A stretch of 64,000 nucleotides of DNA from Chrysaora quinquecirrha (lineage: Eukaryota; Cnidaria; Scyphozoa; Semaeostomeae; Pelagiidae): positions 1,130,673 through 1,194,672 of the forward strand of contig JACTAT010000024.1 of NCBI GenBank assembly GCA_014526335.1, read 5' to 3'. The position numbers and the translations under genes are program-made. Shown piece by piece: positions 47,575 to 58,132 of this stretch (within the stretch, counting starts at the first letter, position 1; each line of letters starts with the position of its first letter). A model generated the notes under the pieces. It was given only the letters and a program-made list of their open reading frames with translations. It ran no database searches and had not been told where the DNA came from.

Positions 47575-49170
47575 ATTCCAACGGACCCTCCGGACATTTT
47601 AATAAGTGCTATTACAGGAAACGTTGAGTAAACTGTGTATAAAAGTTGTTTAAAATGATAGACTATTTAGTTTAGTAAGTTGGATTATTTGTTTAACGTC
47701 TTGGCTGTATAGCATGTTTGCCAACGTTTATGTGATATTCATCAGTGAAATTCATATCAAGAAATTCAAAACTGAACAACTTAAAATTTAGTCGTACCAT
47801 ACAGCGAACATGCAACAGTACTAAAAAATACCTTCAAGTCTCAAACTCGTCTCCAAGTGAGCAGAATATTTCTGTCAAAACAAATGCACTCTGTTCTTTG
47901 ATACATTTGAGAAACAAATTATACATTGACCACACATTATTGTGGACTGGGATTTGGTAGTCTCCGGCTGAACGAAACAAAGTCACAATATCATAATAAA
48001 GTTTTTGATAAAATTTAACCGCAGGGCCTCCTTTGGGTCCACATTGAACCACAATGCCGATAACACCATTGCGAATGGCTAACTGTTGCCAAGACAACAA
48101 AATTGTAATTACGATATGCGTGGTTGAGGCCGAGGGCAGCTCATTTCGAGATCTATTACACATAACTAGACACTAGACAGATACTGGGCGAACGCACTGG
48201 TGAGTTTGACTTTAGTAGATTAATTTGTTTGTATTTTAAACATAAACAAAAAATTGTTTTCTCCAATTTCTACTTTTTTAATGTATTCGCAAATAATTGG
48301 TTTGAATGATTCCTACTGACCTGCAAAAGCTAAGGAAAAAATAGAAAAGAAGTCAAAAACTTTGCAAAGTTACGTGAAAATGCAAGGTTTTGAGTGTTTG
48401 TTGACAGTTATGGGTACTACTGATAACTCTCAAAAATCTGTATTTGTATACCACAGAATAAACCTCTTTCCATGTCACGACGATGAAATACATTGCAACT
48501 GCCATGGTCGTCTTTGAGTTTTCGATAGAGGGCTGTAAAAAACGTTTTTTTTTTTAGCAGAAAATTACAAAAAAACTCTCAACATAGTGTGTGACCTGAA
48601 TGTGAATCCTTTGAGTATATATATATGTATTAGTCAACGAAACTTTACTGTTTTGAAGCATCATCGATTGTTTCTCTTGCATTCTTTATTGCTGTAATGT
48701 TTTGTATACACCTTCATTAATTTCAATATTTAAACTGCCTTGATCACAAAATATGAGTTTGCAGAGATTCGCCGGTTTTTTTTTCGCTTTCATTTACTGT
48801 TATTTTTCATCAAATCCTTTTTAAATAATTCTTTTCATAAAGCCAATTCGATGACATGGCTGATTTGGTTATTCTAATTTTTAAAGCCATCATAAGAAAG
48901 AGAAGATTATAGATGCATTGTGAGAGAGTGAAAGTTAATTTTTGGATTGTAAACGCAAAAATTTTTGCCATGTTTCATTGTTCCCAATTCACTTTCAGCT
49001 GAGTGAAGACAAGCTCACATTTTTGTTGAGAAGCGATTCTCAATTCTATTTTGATATATTTGTGATTAGTAATAATAATTTCTGACTTTGCATTGTCCAT
49101 GTTCTTGGCCAATACTTGTAGACTCGAACGAACTCAAGGAGGCGAAAGGAAATAATAGAGAATGTGGAAG
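47575..49170. other. Intergenic, no gene seen
   Basis: AT-rich unique sequence. A 109-codon minus frame (47,834-48,163) has no recognisable features. Confidence 0.5.
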
Positions 49171-49230
49171 TCAATGTTAGTTAGTTAGGTAGCAAGTTAG
49201 TTAGTTAGCTAGCTGGCTACTAGTAGTTGT
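49171..49230 (+). repeat. TTAG-rich microsatellite, left
   Basis: GTTAGTTAGTTAGG-type repeats and GCTAGCTGGCTA. A related stretch at 50,229-50,290 brackets the Penelope remnant. Confidence 0.8.
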
Positions 49231-49264
49231 TCCACGAGCATCTCAACAGTCAACACCCCAACAT

Positions 49265-50110
49265 AATTTTTACGGTGGATATTGAGGAAGGGGGTGTCCT
49301 CTCTTTTCTTGATGTTGCTGTTTCGCATGACGGCCTTGGTTTTCAAACTTGATTGTATAGAAAAAGACCTTCACCGAACTTTTTTTGATTTTGGTAGTCT
49401 TTTCCCTCGTCAATTTAAATTTAACCTTGTTTCTGTTTTAGTCATGAGAGCATTTGGTATCTGTTCTTCCTATGCTAGTTGTCATGCTGACTTATCTCGT
49501 GTTAAGAAATTTCTAGTTGTTGATAATTATCCGCTGGGTTTTGTTAATTCTGTCATTTATTAATTTCTAGAAAAACATTTTATATCTAAAATTACTAAAC
49601 TTAGCACTTCTAAACAAATTATCTTTCTTTCCTTGCCCAGTCAGGGTATTCAAAGTCTGCAAATCCGTAAAATTATTTCTGTTGCTTTTCCCTAAGCTGA
49701 GCTTAGATTAATTTTTAAATCTTCCAGGCGTATTTCTTCTTTCTTTCCATTGAAAAACCGTATTCCTACTCCCTCATGTTCTAGAGTAATTTACAAATGT
49801 AAGTGCACAAGCTGCAACGCTTGTTACTATGGGAAAACTTCCCTACATTGGATACTCGCTGCCGTGAACATTTGGGGATAGGAAAAACGGGTAATCCTGT
49901 TAAAGTTTGTTCCTCTGCAATTTTTGACCATAAATTTTTTTCTTGACACAATGCCTCCTTGATGATTTTTCCATTTTAAAGAAAGCTCCTAATGACTTTG
50001 ATCTTTTAATTTATGAAAGTCTTCTTATTTTACCTGACAAACCGTCCCTTAATGATCAAACCTCGAGTATTCCTTTGTTTTTATTTAATTTTGTCAAGAT
50101 ACTGTAGAAA
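49265..50110 (+). pseudogene. Penelope-like element fragment with GIY-YIG endonuclease remnant
   Basis: In degraded frames: TVDIEEGGVLSFLDVAV, LYRKR, then (49,282-49,563) FDFGSLFPRQFKFNLVSVL and RAFGICSSY. Further on, VIYKCKCTSCNACYYGKTS and CREHLGIGKTGN are a GIY-YIG-like signature. LPFLDV followed by YRK is typical of the RT end of Penelope-like elements, and the GIY-YIG domain follows it in that family. Stops and frameshifts are frequent (for example at 49,351, 49,561 and near 49,848), so it is a dead fragment lacking the RT catalytic part. Confidence 0.7.
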
Positions 50111-50194
50111 TTCTTTTGTTGTGTCTTTAATTAATTCAATCTTTAGTAATCCATTGGCATTGATTAGTATAGATTAACCATGACTGTAACTCTA

Positions 50195-50228
50195 ATTACT
50201 CCTGATGATGCTAAGTGTACATCAGCGA
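50195..50228 (+). other. Degenerate hammerhead-like core downstream of the Penelope fragment
   Basis: CTGATGA at 50,202-50,208 is followed by a stem GCT...AGC and then GAG in place of the required GAA. Penelope-like elements are known to carry minimal hammerheads. No matching stems I or III are obvious, so this is at best a decayed copy. Confidence 0.3.
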
Positions 50229-50290
50229 GTAAATTGGTTAGCTAGCTAGTTTGTTAGTTAGATAGTTGCCTAATTAGTTTCTAGGTAATT
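50229..50290 (+). repeat. TTAG-rich microsatellite, right
   Basis: GGTTAGCTAGCTAG, GTTAGTTAGATAG and similar units mirror 49,171-49,230. Confidence 0.7.
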
Positions 50291-50564
50291 TAACTGGTTT
50301 GTTACTTTTTTAGGCCAATTTAAGCTTGAAAGTCAGCTAACAAGAAAACATAACAATACTTTTCGAACCTGCACACAGGCTGCATTTTTCATAGTTGTTT
50401 TTGTTTTCAAAGTAACAAATTAAAAACTTGGCTTCTTCGTTGTAACAATGTCTCTAATTTTCAGGTGATTCTGTTGCTGCTTGTTTATTTGGTAACAACT
50501 GAGGTATCTAAACACTGCCTTTAATACATTAACAGTACCAAACACCAGTCTTCCCAAGGCTACA
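50291..50564 (+). other. Upstream region of the cystine-knot gene
   Basis: AT-rich with no clear TATA box or further motif. TTTCAG near 50,458-50,463 could be a splice acceptor for an untranslated first exon. Confidence 0.3.
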
Positions 50565-50957
50565 ATGAATGCAACCAAGTGCAAGGTATATTGCTGCCTT
50601 ATGGCAATAATATTAGCAACAACAAACCTGTACTTTGTCACTGCTGGCAATCCTTATGCAGAAACTCTTCAAAAGAGACGTTGTCAATTGAATAGTTACA
50701 AAGTTCAAATAAGGATAGCGAATTGCCAGGCACGAGATGTTTGGGTGAATACATGTGTTGGCACTGGGATCTCTTATTCTTCACCCACAGGACCAAATTA
50801 CCAAATGTCCCATAGCTGCGAAAGCTGCAGAATTATGGAATATGCTGATGTTGATGTCGAATTGCCTTGTCTTGATAATGGTAAATTAGTTTCAAAGTTT
50901 CATAGAATTAGGGCAGCAAAGAGTTGCATGAACATTGCTTGCTGTTACGGAATATGA
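50565..50957 (+). CDS. Small secreted cystine-knot-like protein (130 aa)
   Basis: A single open frame with ATG in a good context (CTACAATGA) that ends at TGA 50,955. Residues 8-27 form a hydrophobic signal peptide (YCCLMAIILATTNLYFVTAG), with likely cleavage near 28. A basic KRR precedes the first mature cysteine (Cys 40). The mature part has Cys 40, 54, 64, 85, 88, 102, 121, 126 and 127 in a spacing like C-terminal cystine-knot/glycoprotein-hormone proteins (bursicon, norrin and thyrostimulin-alpha type): NTCVGTG, HSCESC, VDVELPC, then AAKSCMNIACC. The second cysteine of the usual CxGxC is replaced by Gly 68, which departs from the classical knot. A role as a secreted signal or structural protein is inferred. 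No neighbouring gene suggests a pathway. Confidence 0.65.
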   Translation: MNATKCKVYCCLMAIILATTNLYFVTAGNPYAETLQKRRCQLNSYKVQIRIANCQARDVWVNTCVGTGISYSSPTGPNYQMSHSCESCRIMEYADVDVELPCLDNGKLVSKFHRIRAAKSCMNIACCYGI

Positions 50958-51602
50958 AGATTTGTGGCAAAATCCGTGAATCTGAGGTGCCGTCACATAA
51001 GCAAGCCGTAGGCCTGTCCAAAATGAACCTCAAAACATATAATTTGCAAACTGTGTAGTGTTTCCGTTGGAAGTATGCAAAATAATCGATAATTCTTGAT
51101 TATATAACAACAACTAAACAATATTTATGACTTAGCAGTTTTTTTATATTTTCAATCTTAAATTTAAATGATGATTAAGTGCCATTTTATTCCTGTTCAT
51201 GGGAGTGAGCGTTTTTGTCACCCTGTCTTCCTATCATAGATTGTGCTCTTGCCTGGGTCTTCGCACCATTCCGAGGCTTCAACGTGGCTATAGAAAAGTA
51301 AAATTATTTGTTGAGGAAATTCTAATTCAAGTTTGCAAAATTTTCCTTTCGCATTCCCAATCTTGAATAAAATTGAGACGGCAAAAATTTTGGGAAGCTT
51401 CCCTTATTCACGAATGTGGTTGCTTTACGTTGTTTGGGGGGCATATATATTCCCAGCATTCATCGCGCGAATTAGTGTCAGTTACCTTCGTAATCAACAT
51501 GTAGGAAAAAACATCCATAATGAAAAAAAATTTTGTCTTTTTTATCTCAAACTATCTACATTTCATTATTCAATATACAAATGGGAACATCAAATAAATT
51601 AC
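50958..51602. other. Intergenic between cystine-knot gene and hAT element
   Basis: No gene. AATAAA near 51,365 is a distant candidate polyadenylation signal. The 199-codon frame starting 51,333 runs into the hAT terminal repeat and looks fortuitous. Confidence 0.5.
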
Positions 51603-54600
51603 CAGGGACGTAGGAAGCATTTCAAACTTGGGGGGGCACAGCACTTTAAGGGCACTTTTGCCACTCAGGGGGCACTTTCAAATACGTTGAATTTGCGCGT
51701 AATTACTGTGATACACAGCAGACAATGGTGCGAAATTCCCATAGAAGAGTGTTTTCATTTCACAACGTCACCAAACGAATATAAATCAGCAATAAAGTAC
51801 AACCAAAAGGGGGTAGAATCAAGAATTATTTTTGGCCATGGAACTGCCATATTATATTGCGAAATTTCTGCAAACCAGGAATCGTTTAAAGAGCTTCACA
51901 ATTGGAACTTAAACGTTATTTTAATTTTTTAGCTTTAGGGGAATTCATATAAAATTTGGAGTTTTGGATTATCAGTTGCTAAACAAATTTGTCATGAGAC
52001 TATTTTTTTGTTTAATTAGAGAATCTGGCAGCAGAAAGATAAGAGCTGTTATCCCTGACTGTGCGCTCATCACTCAAGAACAGACCCTGGCATTTCTGTG
52101 GCCAAAAATAAGTTTACTCTTTACACTTTTTGTCCATAGCTTTACGAAGCAGCTCACTACAATAATAACAAAACAACATCAACACTGTTCGGTCCAGTAA
52201 CTAAATGTTCAGCTTAAAACTTTCCGAAATAGTTTCGTCTCCTGTCACTCCTTTGGGCAAAGTCCCTGGCAATTTTGATGAGATCAATTACATCCGTCCT
52301 CTCTTTGTGAATGTGCAGCATCATTAAATTGTTATACCTCTGCTGTGTCATTCTATTCCTGCTATAATGCTTTACCCTCCTTTGCACTGAAAAAGTTCGT
52401 TCTGCGGATGCAGCACTCATTGGTGCCAAAAGATAAATCTGTGCAAGCTTCATGACAGTTGACAACAACACTTGATTGTTTGAGCAGCTTGACATTGCTG
52501 AAAATATCGTTTCCATTGAAGTAACTTTCTTCACTCCAGGGCAATACTGTCGTACGATAGTTGGCATGAACTTCAGCTGTGCTCCTGCTTCTTCGAAATC
52601 TACTTGCTTACTATAGGTTTCACAGATTTGCTTGCTAAATTGAAAATGCTGTCCGTTGGCAGCATTTAAAAAGACCTCTTCGAGATTCTGTAGTGGCGCA
52701 TATGAAGCCTCATCGAATCTCCGATTCAGCTCTGCAATACATGCATCGATGGCCTCATAGTAGCTTGCTCTGTAATATGCCTCTGTAGATTCATGGTGGT
52801 GTTGTGAAGCCTCAAGAATCTGCAAGCGCCTTGGAACTTGTCTCCTTCTTGGAAGTTTGGGTTCCTCGACAAAATCGAATTCTGCCGCTTGAGTGGTCGT
52901 TTGCTGATAGAAGAAGGAAAAATCTTCTCTTTGCTGCTGTAAGTTTGCTTTGAGTGCAGTGACTCCAACCATTGCAGTTTGTGCTGATATGCCTTTAGTT
53001 TGCAGTGTCTTGGCAAGCTGCTCACATACGCTGAACAGGTTCAAGGCAAATCGCTGGCCAAAGTAGGTCTTGAACTTCGCCATCTTTCCCGCCAATCCAT
53101 ATGCTTTGTCTGACACCTCACGGATCGAACTTTCATTGGCTATGCTGAGCAAGGTTGCTTGAATGGCCGAATAGTTGTCAAGAATAGCAGAAACAGACTT
53201 TGTTCTTACAGTCCACCGTGTTGGACACAATAGATGCAAGCTGTCTACTGATCCATCTGAACTGACATCTTTGGCAATGTCTTCGTAGATCGACATTCTT
53301 TTCGGTGAATTTCGTATGAAAACTGCAAGATCTTGGACAAATGAAAGAGTGTCGCGGATAATTTCACTTTCCTTGGCACATCCTTTGAGTGCTAGATCAA
53401 GTCTATGGTTGGCACAGTGAATTCGATGAGCTGCTGGATTCTCAGCTTGTATCCTTGTAGCAACTCCACTTAAGTGGCCACTCATTGCTGCTGCACCATC
53501 ATAGGCTTGCCACCTGCAGTCATCAAGAAAAAGATTGCATCTCAGGAGAATATCTTTGAGACAGTTTGTAATTGTTTCAGCATCTGTTTCCTTTATGTGA
53601 TGCATTCCTACAAAGTCTTCATGTGTGCTAAGCTCAGGAACTGAAACCCACCGTAAAATACATGTAAGCTGCTCCTTATTACTGATGTCTCGTGATTCAT
53701 CTGCTATCAAACCAAATAAACCAGAGTTACTTCTGACATCTTCAAGGATAGAGCGGAGAACATCATTACCCATCATCTCAATCAATTCGTTAACAATAGT
53801 AGGACTTGTGTATTGACCTTCCTCTAACCATTTTTTCAAATTTGGAACATCCTCCGATCTTGTCTTCAATAGTTGATAAAGATTGCTTTCTAATTCCTCA
53901 TTCCCTCGGATGGCCATACCTTGGCGAGTTAAATACCGGAGGCTACTAAGCTGGCATAAGAACATATCTCTGTGAATTGCCTGCTCTGATTTAAACTCCT
54001 TATCAAGAATAGCTCTAACATTCAAGTGAGGCATTCTAAGGGATTCCACTTTCTCAACACATTCAGAATGGCAATGTGAACATCCGTGCTTGTGCAACTT
54101 TTCCAAGCATTTTTTCCAGTTGCAAAAGTCCCCGTCACAAAATGCTTTCTCGGTCTTGTGGTAGCTGAACGATAGAAGTCCCATATTCGATGCTTTTCTG
54201 CAATAGAAACATGCAATTGTGCCCTTTGTTAAGCAGTAGCTTGCCCAGGGTATTTTGCAAATACTGACAATGTACATTTGCGAATCTTTACATCTTTGCC
54301 ACTGGTCGTCGTCTGCTTTTGTGATGTTTTCTTCAAATCATCTTCTGTAGGTACGAATGGAGCATCATTTGAACAGCAGCGGGCAGTGCAGACAGATAGG
54401 ATGGGCCCTTCCTGAACCTCAGCTTCGTTTGGTGCTACTTCTGAATGATCGCTGATAGGAAAATCTGCAAATTCTTCATTGCTTACATTTGCATCGGAGG
54501 AGCAACCTTCAACTGCCTGAAACTCTGCAGATTCTTCATTGCATAAACTTGCATTTGAAGACCATCCATCAACTGCCACAACATGTGTTTCGATTGATAC

Positions 54601-55535
54601 CGGTTCTGAGAACGTGAATGGTGTGATATTGGATCTCCGAGGAGCATTGTTGAAATCTTGCCTCTCTTGTTGTATTAGACTCTCATGACTCACGTCTTCA
54701 TTGCAATCTCTATGTTCTTGGACTCCAAAGATCGAGAAGCTCTCGATTTCAGCCCCTTTATTGCTGCCATCTGTTTCTTGCGATTCAAAGTGGTTTATCA
54801 CGGGTTCTTGTGTAATTGTTTCTGTAGCAGTTTCTTCCTCCGTTTCTTCACTACAGGTGCTTGTATTTTTTTGCGATGCAAACAGAGACGTTATTTTCTT
54901 GACCTTACTGGCAGCTTTTTTCAATTCTTTCTCTTTCTTTCGTTTGCAGCGATCAGCGCGTGGCATGTTGGCAGAATCTAAACAGCAATAGAGTTATCGC
55001 ACTAACTTGGCTGGTTAAAACCAAGTGCCACCCATGTTGAGTACCATATTAATTTGTGGCCTTGTTATGTTAGGTCATTAAAGGTATGAACAATAGGTGA
55101 CAATTTTTAATAGGAGTCAAATTTCCGCTCTAGGTATATTGGTCCTTAAAAGTATAAACAATATAAGTCAATTCAAAACTGGGATCACTCAAACGGAAGT
55201 GCTTCACCTGTATAAGAGCAAATCTAAATTTCAATGTTTTTGAGAAAATACACTATTTGTATAAGAACACAGTTTATAAAATGGAGAACAGTAGAGATAA
55301 TAATAGCTTATAGTTTAGAACAATAGAAAAAATAAGAACATCTGAGCCTCGGCCAAAAGTTAGTGCTTCTTATATAAAGAAGAGTGTATTGGATTAAATA
55401 GGCACTTCGCGAACAAAAAGGGCACTTTGTGAACAAAAAAGGGCACTTTGTGAACAAAAAAGGGCACTTTTTGTTTATTGCAAAATCTTGGGGGGGGCAC
55501 GTGCCCCCAGTGCCCCCCCGGTTCCTACGTCTCTG
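51603..55535 (-). mobile_element. hAT DNA transposon with nearly intact transposase (3.93 kb)
   Basis: The left end reads CAGGGACGTAGGAAGC. The right end, read inwards on the minus strand, is CAGAGACGTAGGAACC. Both are followed by G-rich GGGGGGCAC segments, giving short imperfect inverted repeats of hAT style. Subterminal GGGCACTTTGTGAACAAAA repeats (three copies, about 55,425-55,470) and GGGCACTTT copies on the left could be transposase-binding sites. No 8-bp target duplication is visible (left flank TAAATTAC, right flank TCCGCCAT), so one edge may have been rearranged. Confidence 0.85.
52214..54966 (-). pseudogene. hAT transposase (TTF zinc finger, ZMYM-like), one frameshift
   Basis: Start at ATG 54,966 (MPRADRCKRKKEKE). 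The first 245 codons (to 54,229) are a basic, then acidic Ser/Thr-rich N-terminus ending in the start of a TTF-type zinc finger (IRKCTLSVFAKYP). A one-base deletion near 54,245-54,250 moves the frame; the rest (54,277-52,214) gives ASYC, IACFYC and further Cys/His residues, then the catalytic region with LIADESRDIS (Asp 193 of this frame) and WQAYDGAAAMSG (Asp 260). It ends with the hAT dimerisation region containing SAASAERTFSVQRRV and RYNNLMMLHIHKE. Apart from the single frameshift I see no lesion, so the copy is young or the shift is a sequence error. Confidence 0.88.
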
Positions 55536-55744
55536 TCCGCCATTTTTGGTTACGCTCTTTGCACAATAAGGTTATAGTTCCAGCCTTTTTATACATAATT
55601 CAATGCTGCGCATGCTCACAGCACGCCATGCTATCATGAATTAATTTTCCCGCCAAATTATTTTCTCATCCCTGGGGTAGAATCCTTCATGTAATGCAAA
55701 GCAAAATCTCATCCCTGTAAGCTGGGAAAGCCCTGTTAGCAGGG
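55536..55744. other. Spacer between two hAT elements
   Basis: Unique sequence without open frames of note. It ends in CCAACCCT, the target duplication of the next element. Confidence 0.6.
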
Positions 55745-56068
55745 CCAACCCTCAGGGACGGATTTAACAGACAATGACTGGGGGGGGTGCCAGGCTGAAA
55801 AAGTCAAAAAAATTTTTTAGGGACACGCCCTTTACTTTGGCGGAAAAGGCGGGCAACGCCCTTTTATATATTTTTTTCTAGTTAAAAATCGGTTACAAAA
55901 TCATAGTTTTTTGGAAAGGAATGTAGACATTCGCCACCCTCCCAATCAAGAAATATCAATTACACTCAGAAAATGATGGAAACACCCATTGCCCATGTTT
56001 ACATTTATTTTCGCAAATATAATTTCGCTAATGTTCACTTTATGTAACAGCAATTTCAAATATTGATG

Positions 56069-56280
56069 TCAAACTTTAATTCTTCTTGCTTTCAGTTTCG
56101 ACCATTTATCAGCAAGCTTATTAACGTCTATGTTGTCAACTACATCACTTTCACAAACAATGATCATGAGGTTATTCAGTCGATGATCAGTCATTTTTGA
56201 CCGCAAATAGGTCTTCAGCAACTTGAGCCTTGAAAAAGAGCGCTCATTACTAGCTACGGACACTGGCGCAGTCAGGGCAA
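56069..56280 (-). pseudogene. hAT transposase C-terminal dimerisation domain remnant
   Basis: The minus frame reads ALTAPVSVASNERSFSRLKLL, then YLRSKMTDHRLNNLMII, the hallmark end of hAT transposases (SVAxxERxFSxLKxIK...M---RL--L). It ends normally at TAA/TAG near 56,069. The upstream part is cut off by the inserted hairpin, and the catalytic part is not in this element. Confidence 0.88.
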
Positions 56281-56333
56281 TTCATTGAACTATATATAGA
56301 AAGTCTTTTTATATATAGTTCAATGGGGCAATT
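56275..56333. mobile_element. 43-bp hairpin insertion with 8-bp flanking duplication
   Basis: CATTGAACTATATATA and its inverted partner TATATATAGTTCAATG enclose a short loop (56,283-56,325). The flanks GGGCAATT (56,275-56,282 and 56,326-56,333) are identical. An 8-bp duplication suggests a tiny hAT-like MITE, although the ends lack CAG. Confidence 0.65.
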
Positions 56334-56343
56334 TGATAAGCTT

Positions 56344-56892
56344 CACGCTAGCGAATCTATAATCACTACTGTGGTGGATAATCACTACTGTGGTGGTACT
56401 ATTTGCGTACTGTGGTGGTAGTTTCTGCGTACTGTGGTGGATAATCACTACTTGTGGTTGGTTACTATGCTTGCGGTGGTGGCAGTTTTGGCGTACTGTG
56501 GTGGATAATCACTACTGTGGTGGTACTATTTGCGTTCTGTGGTGGTAGTTTTTGCGTACTGTGGTGGATAATGACTACTTGTGGTGGGTTATAATGCTTT
56601 ATGTGGTGAATACGAAATCATAGCAAAACTCTATAGATCAAGCAAGAAAAAACCGCAAAATCCACCACAGTACGCCAAAACTGCAACCACCGCAAGCATA
56701 GTAACCCACCACAAGTAGTGATTACCCACCACAGTACGCCAAAACTAAAACTGCCACCACCGCAAGCATAGTAAACCACCACAAGTAGTGATTATCCACC
56801 ACAGTACGCAGAAACTACCACCACAGTACGCAAACAGTACCACCACAGTAATGATTATCCACCACAGTAGCGATTATAGATTCGCTAGCGTG
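56344..56892. mobile_element. 549-bp foldback (palindromic MITE) element
   Basis: The ends CACGCTAGCGAATCTATAATC and their exact inverse at 56,872-56,892 are flanked by AGCTT on both sides (56,339-56,343 and 56,893-56,897), a 5-bp target duplication. Almost the whole element is one long imperfect inverted repeat (arms about 250 bp, centre near 56,620-56,650). The arms are built of GTACTGTGGTGG and CACTACTTGTGGTGG units separated by TTTGC, TTTCTGC and TATGCTTGCGG spacers. No coding capacity. Confidence 0.88.
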
Positions 56893-57098
56893 AGCTTTTG
56901 CAAGATGTGATACAGATGCCTTTTGCCAACAAATGGCAGAATAGAAAATAGAAAAATTTAATGCTTCGGGAGTCAACTAACTACAAATGATTTCAAAAAA
57001 TATTTTTTACCGAATAAGACTAAAGTTTACCGAATAACACTAGAACATTGGGGGGTGTCACACCCCCCACCCCCGGTATGTCCGTCCCTGCCAACCCT

Positions 57099-57686
57099 GC
57101 TCATGTTACCTCATGCCCTAAGTACTTAAAACAAAATTAAAACAGAGTTACTTTCCTACGTTTCTTTTACCTTTAATGTTACCGTTTTGATTATTTATCT
57201 TATGTGTGTTATTAAGTTATGTAATATTTTATAGCTATATTTAACCCTTGCAATATCTTGATTAGCTTATAATAATTTTTGCAACTGAAGATGAACATAG
57301 AATGTTCGAAACATGTTTTGCCACCTAAAAGTTGTCGTTTTTCTCTTGAAATTTCTAGCTTCGAAATTTGGAAGGATTTTCGTAGGTGATATGAAGTAAC
57401 TCGGCTCCGCATGTAATTGACATTCTTTTATGAGAGAGGATTAACTATTGAAATTTTCTATTGTCTCGTCTATCTGATAAAGTGTAAATGGGTGTATCCG
57501 ATATGAAAATCAAGGCGCTCCAATAGCTATCAGGAAAAATGTAAACAGCTCCCTATCCGATATGGTTTAAGCGAGCGCGGCGCTCCGATAGCTATCCTTT
57601 TAGTGAAAAGGGGACCTCAGTTTGATAAGGATAACAGTCAAAGGTATAAAAACCAACTATTCATTCGGACACCTGTATAAACAGTC
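57099..57686. other. Intergenic with Penelope-like 3' end motif
   Basis: CTGAAGATGAACATAGAATGTTCGAAAC-type sequence (about 57,285-57,312) has a 6-bp stem between CTGA-AGAT and GAAAC. It resembles the terminal motif of Penelope-like elements and a decayed hammerhead core. Otherwise there is no gene. Confidence 0.4.
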
Positions 57687-58101
57687 ATGCAAAGGCATAA
57701 GGCACGAAGTAGCGGTAACGATAAAGGCGGTAAGGATGCATTAAAAGATGCCATTAACTGGTCAGAAAATCAAAGAAAAGTGTTCAAAGAAAAGCAACAA
57801 GGACAACTCAATGAACTAGCTATTTAACTAGTCAGAATATATTGATTCCGAAAATAAAGAGCAACTCGCAACAAACATGTGTCTTCCAAAACAAAAAATA
57901 CGAATATGGTTCCAGAACCAAAGAGCAAAAAAGAACAGATCACAAAATGCATCGAAAGTCAGAGAGGCACCTCGTCTTTTGAAGAGAACCGTATGGATGT
58001 ATATAATGGACATGGAAGTCTCGTCTTCTCGTTTTCCTTTCATTAGGTCGAGTTTTATTGTCATATCATTTTTACCAAAAATTTTGAGATTAGAAGTTAA
58101 T
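57687..58101 (+). pseudogene. Homeobox sequence with one frameshift
   Basis: From ATG 57,687 the frame reads a basic leader (MQRHKARSSGNDKGGK), then NWSENQRKVFKEKQQGQLNELA, resembling the N-terminal arm and helix 1 of a homeodomain, and stops at TAA near 57,825. In a frame shifted by one base, YIDSENKEQLATN (helix 2) and LPKQKIRIWFQNQRAKKNR (helix 3 recognition helix, WFQN intact) follow from about 57,838, continuing to a stop at 58,099. A single-base indel between 57,822 and 57,838 joins the two. Family class cannot be assigned. The last 60 codons are probably not native homeobox-protein sequence. It could be a retrocopy, a decayed gene or a gene with an erroneous base. Confidence 0.65.
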
Positions 58102-58132
58102 TAAAGTTATATAACAAATTATTTACTACCAC

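Larger units (their letters stand above)
55753..57090 (-). mobile_element. Second hAT element, decayed, 1,338 bp, with 8-bp target duplication
   Basis: The ends CAGGGACGGATTTA (left) and, inverted, CAGGGACGGACATA (right) are followed by GGGGGGTG segments. The perfect duplication CCAACCCT lies at 55,745-55,752 and 57,091-57,098, the 8 bp expected for hAT. Inside is the C-terminal end of a transposase (56,069-56,280) and two later insertions (mini-hairpin at 56,283-56,325, foldback at 56,344-56,892). Confidence 0.93.

Noticed and set aside
51333..51932. 199-codon plus frame
   Set aside because: It crosses the hAT terminal repeat and has no recognisable domain.
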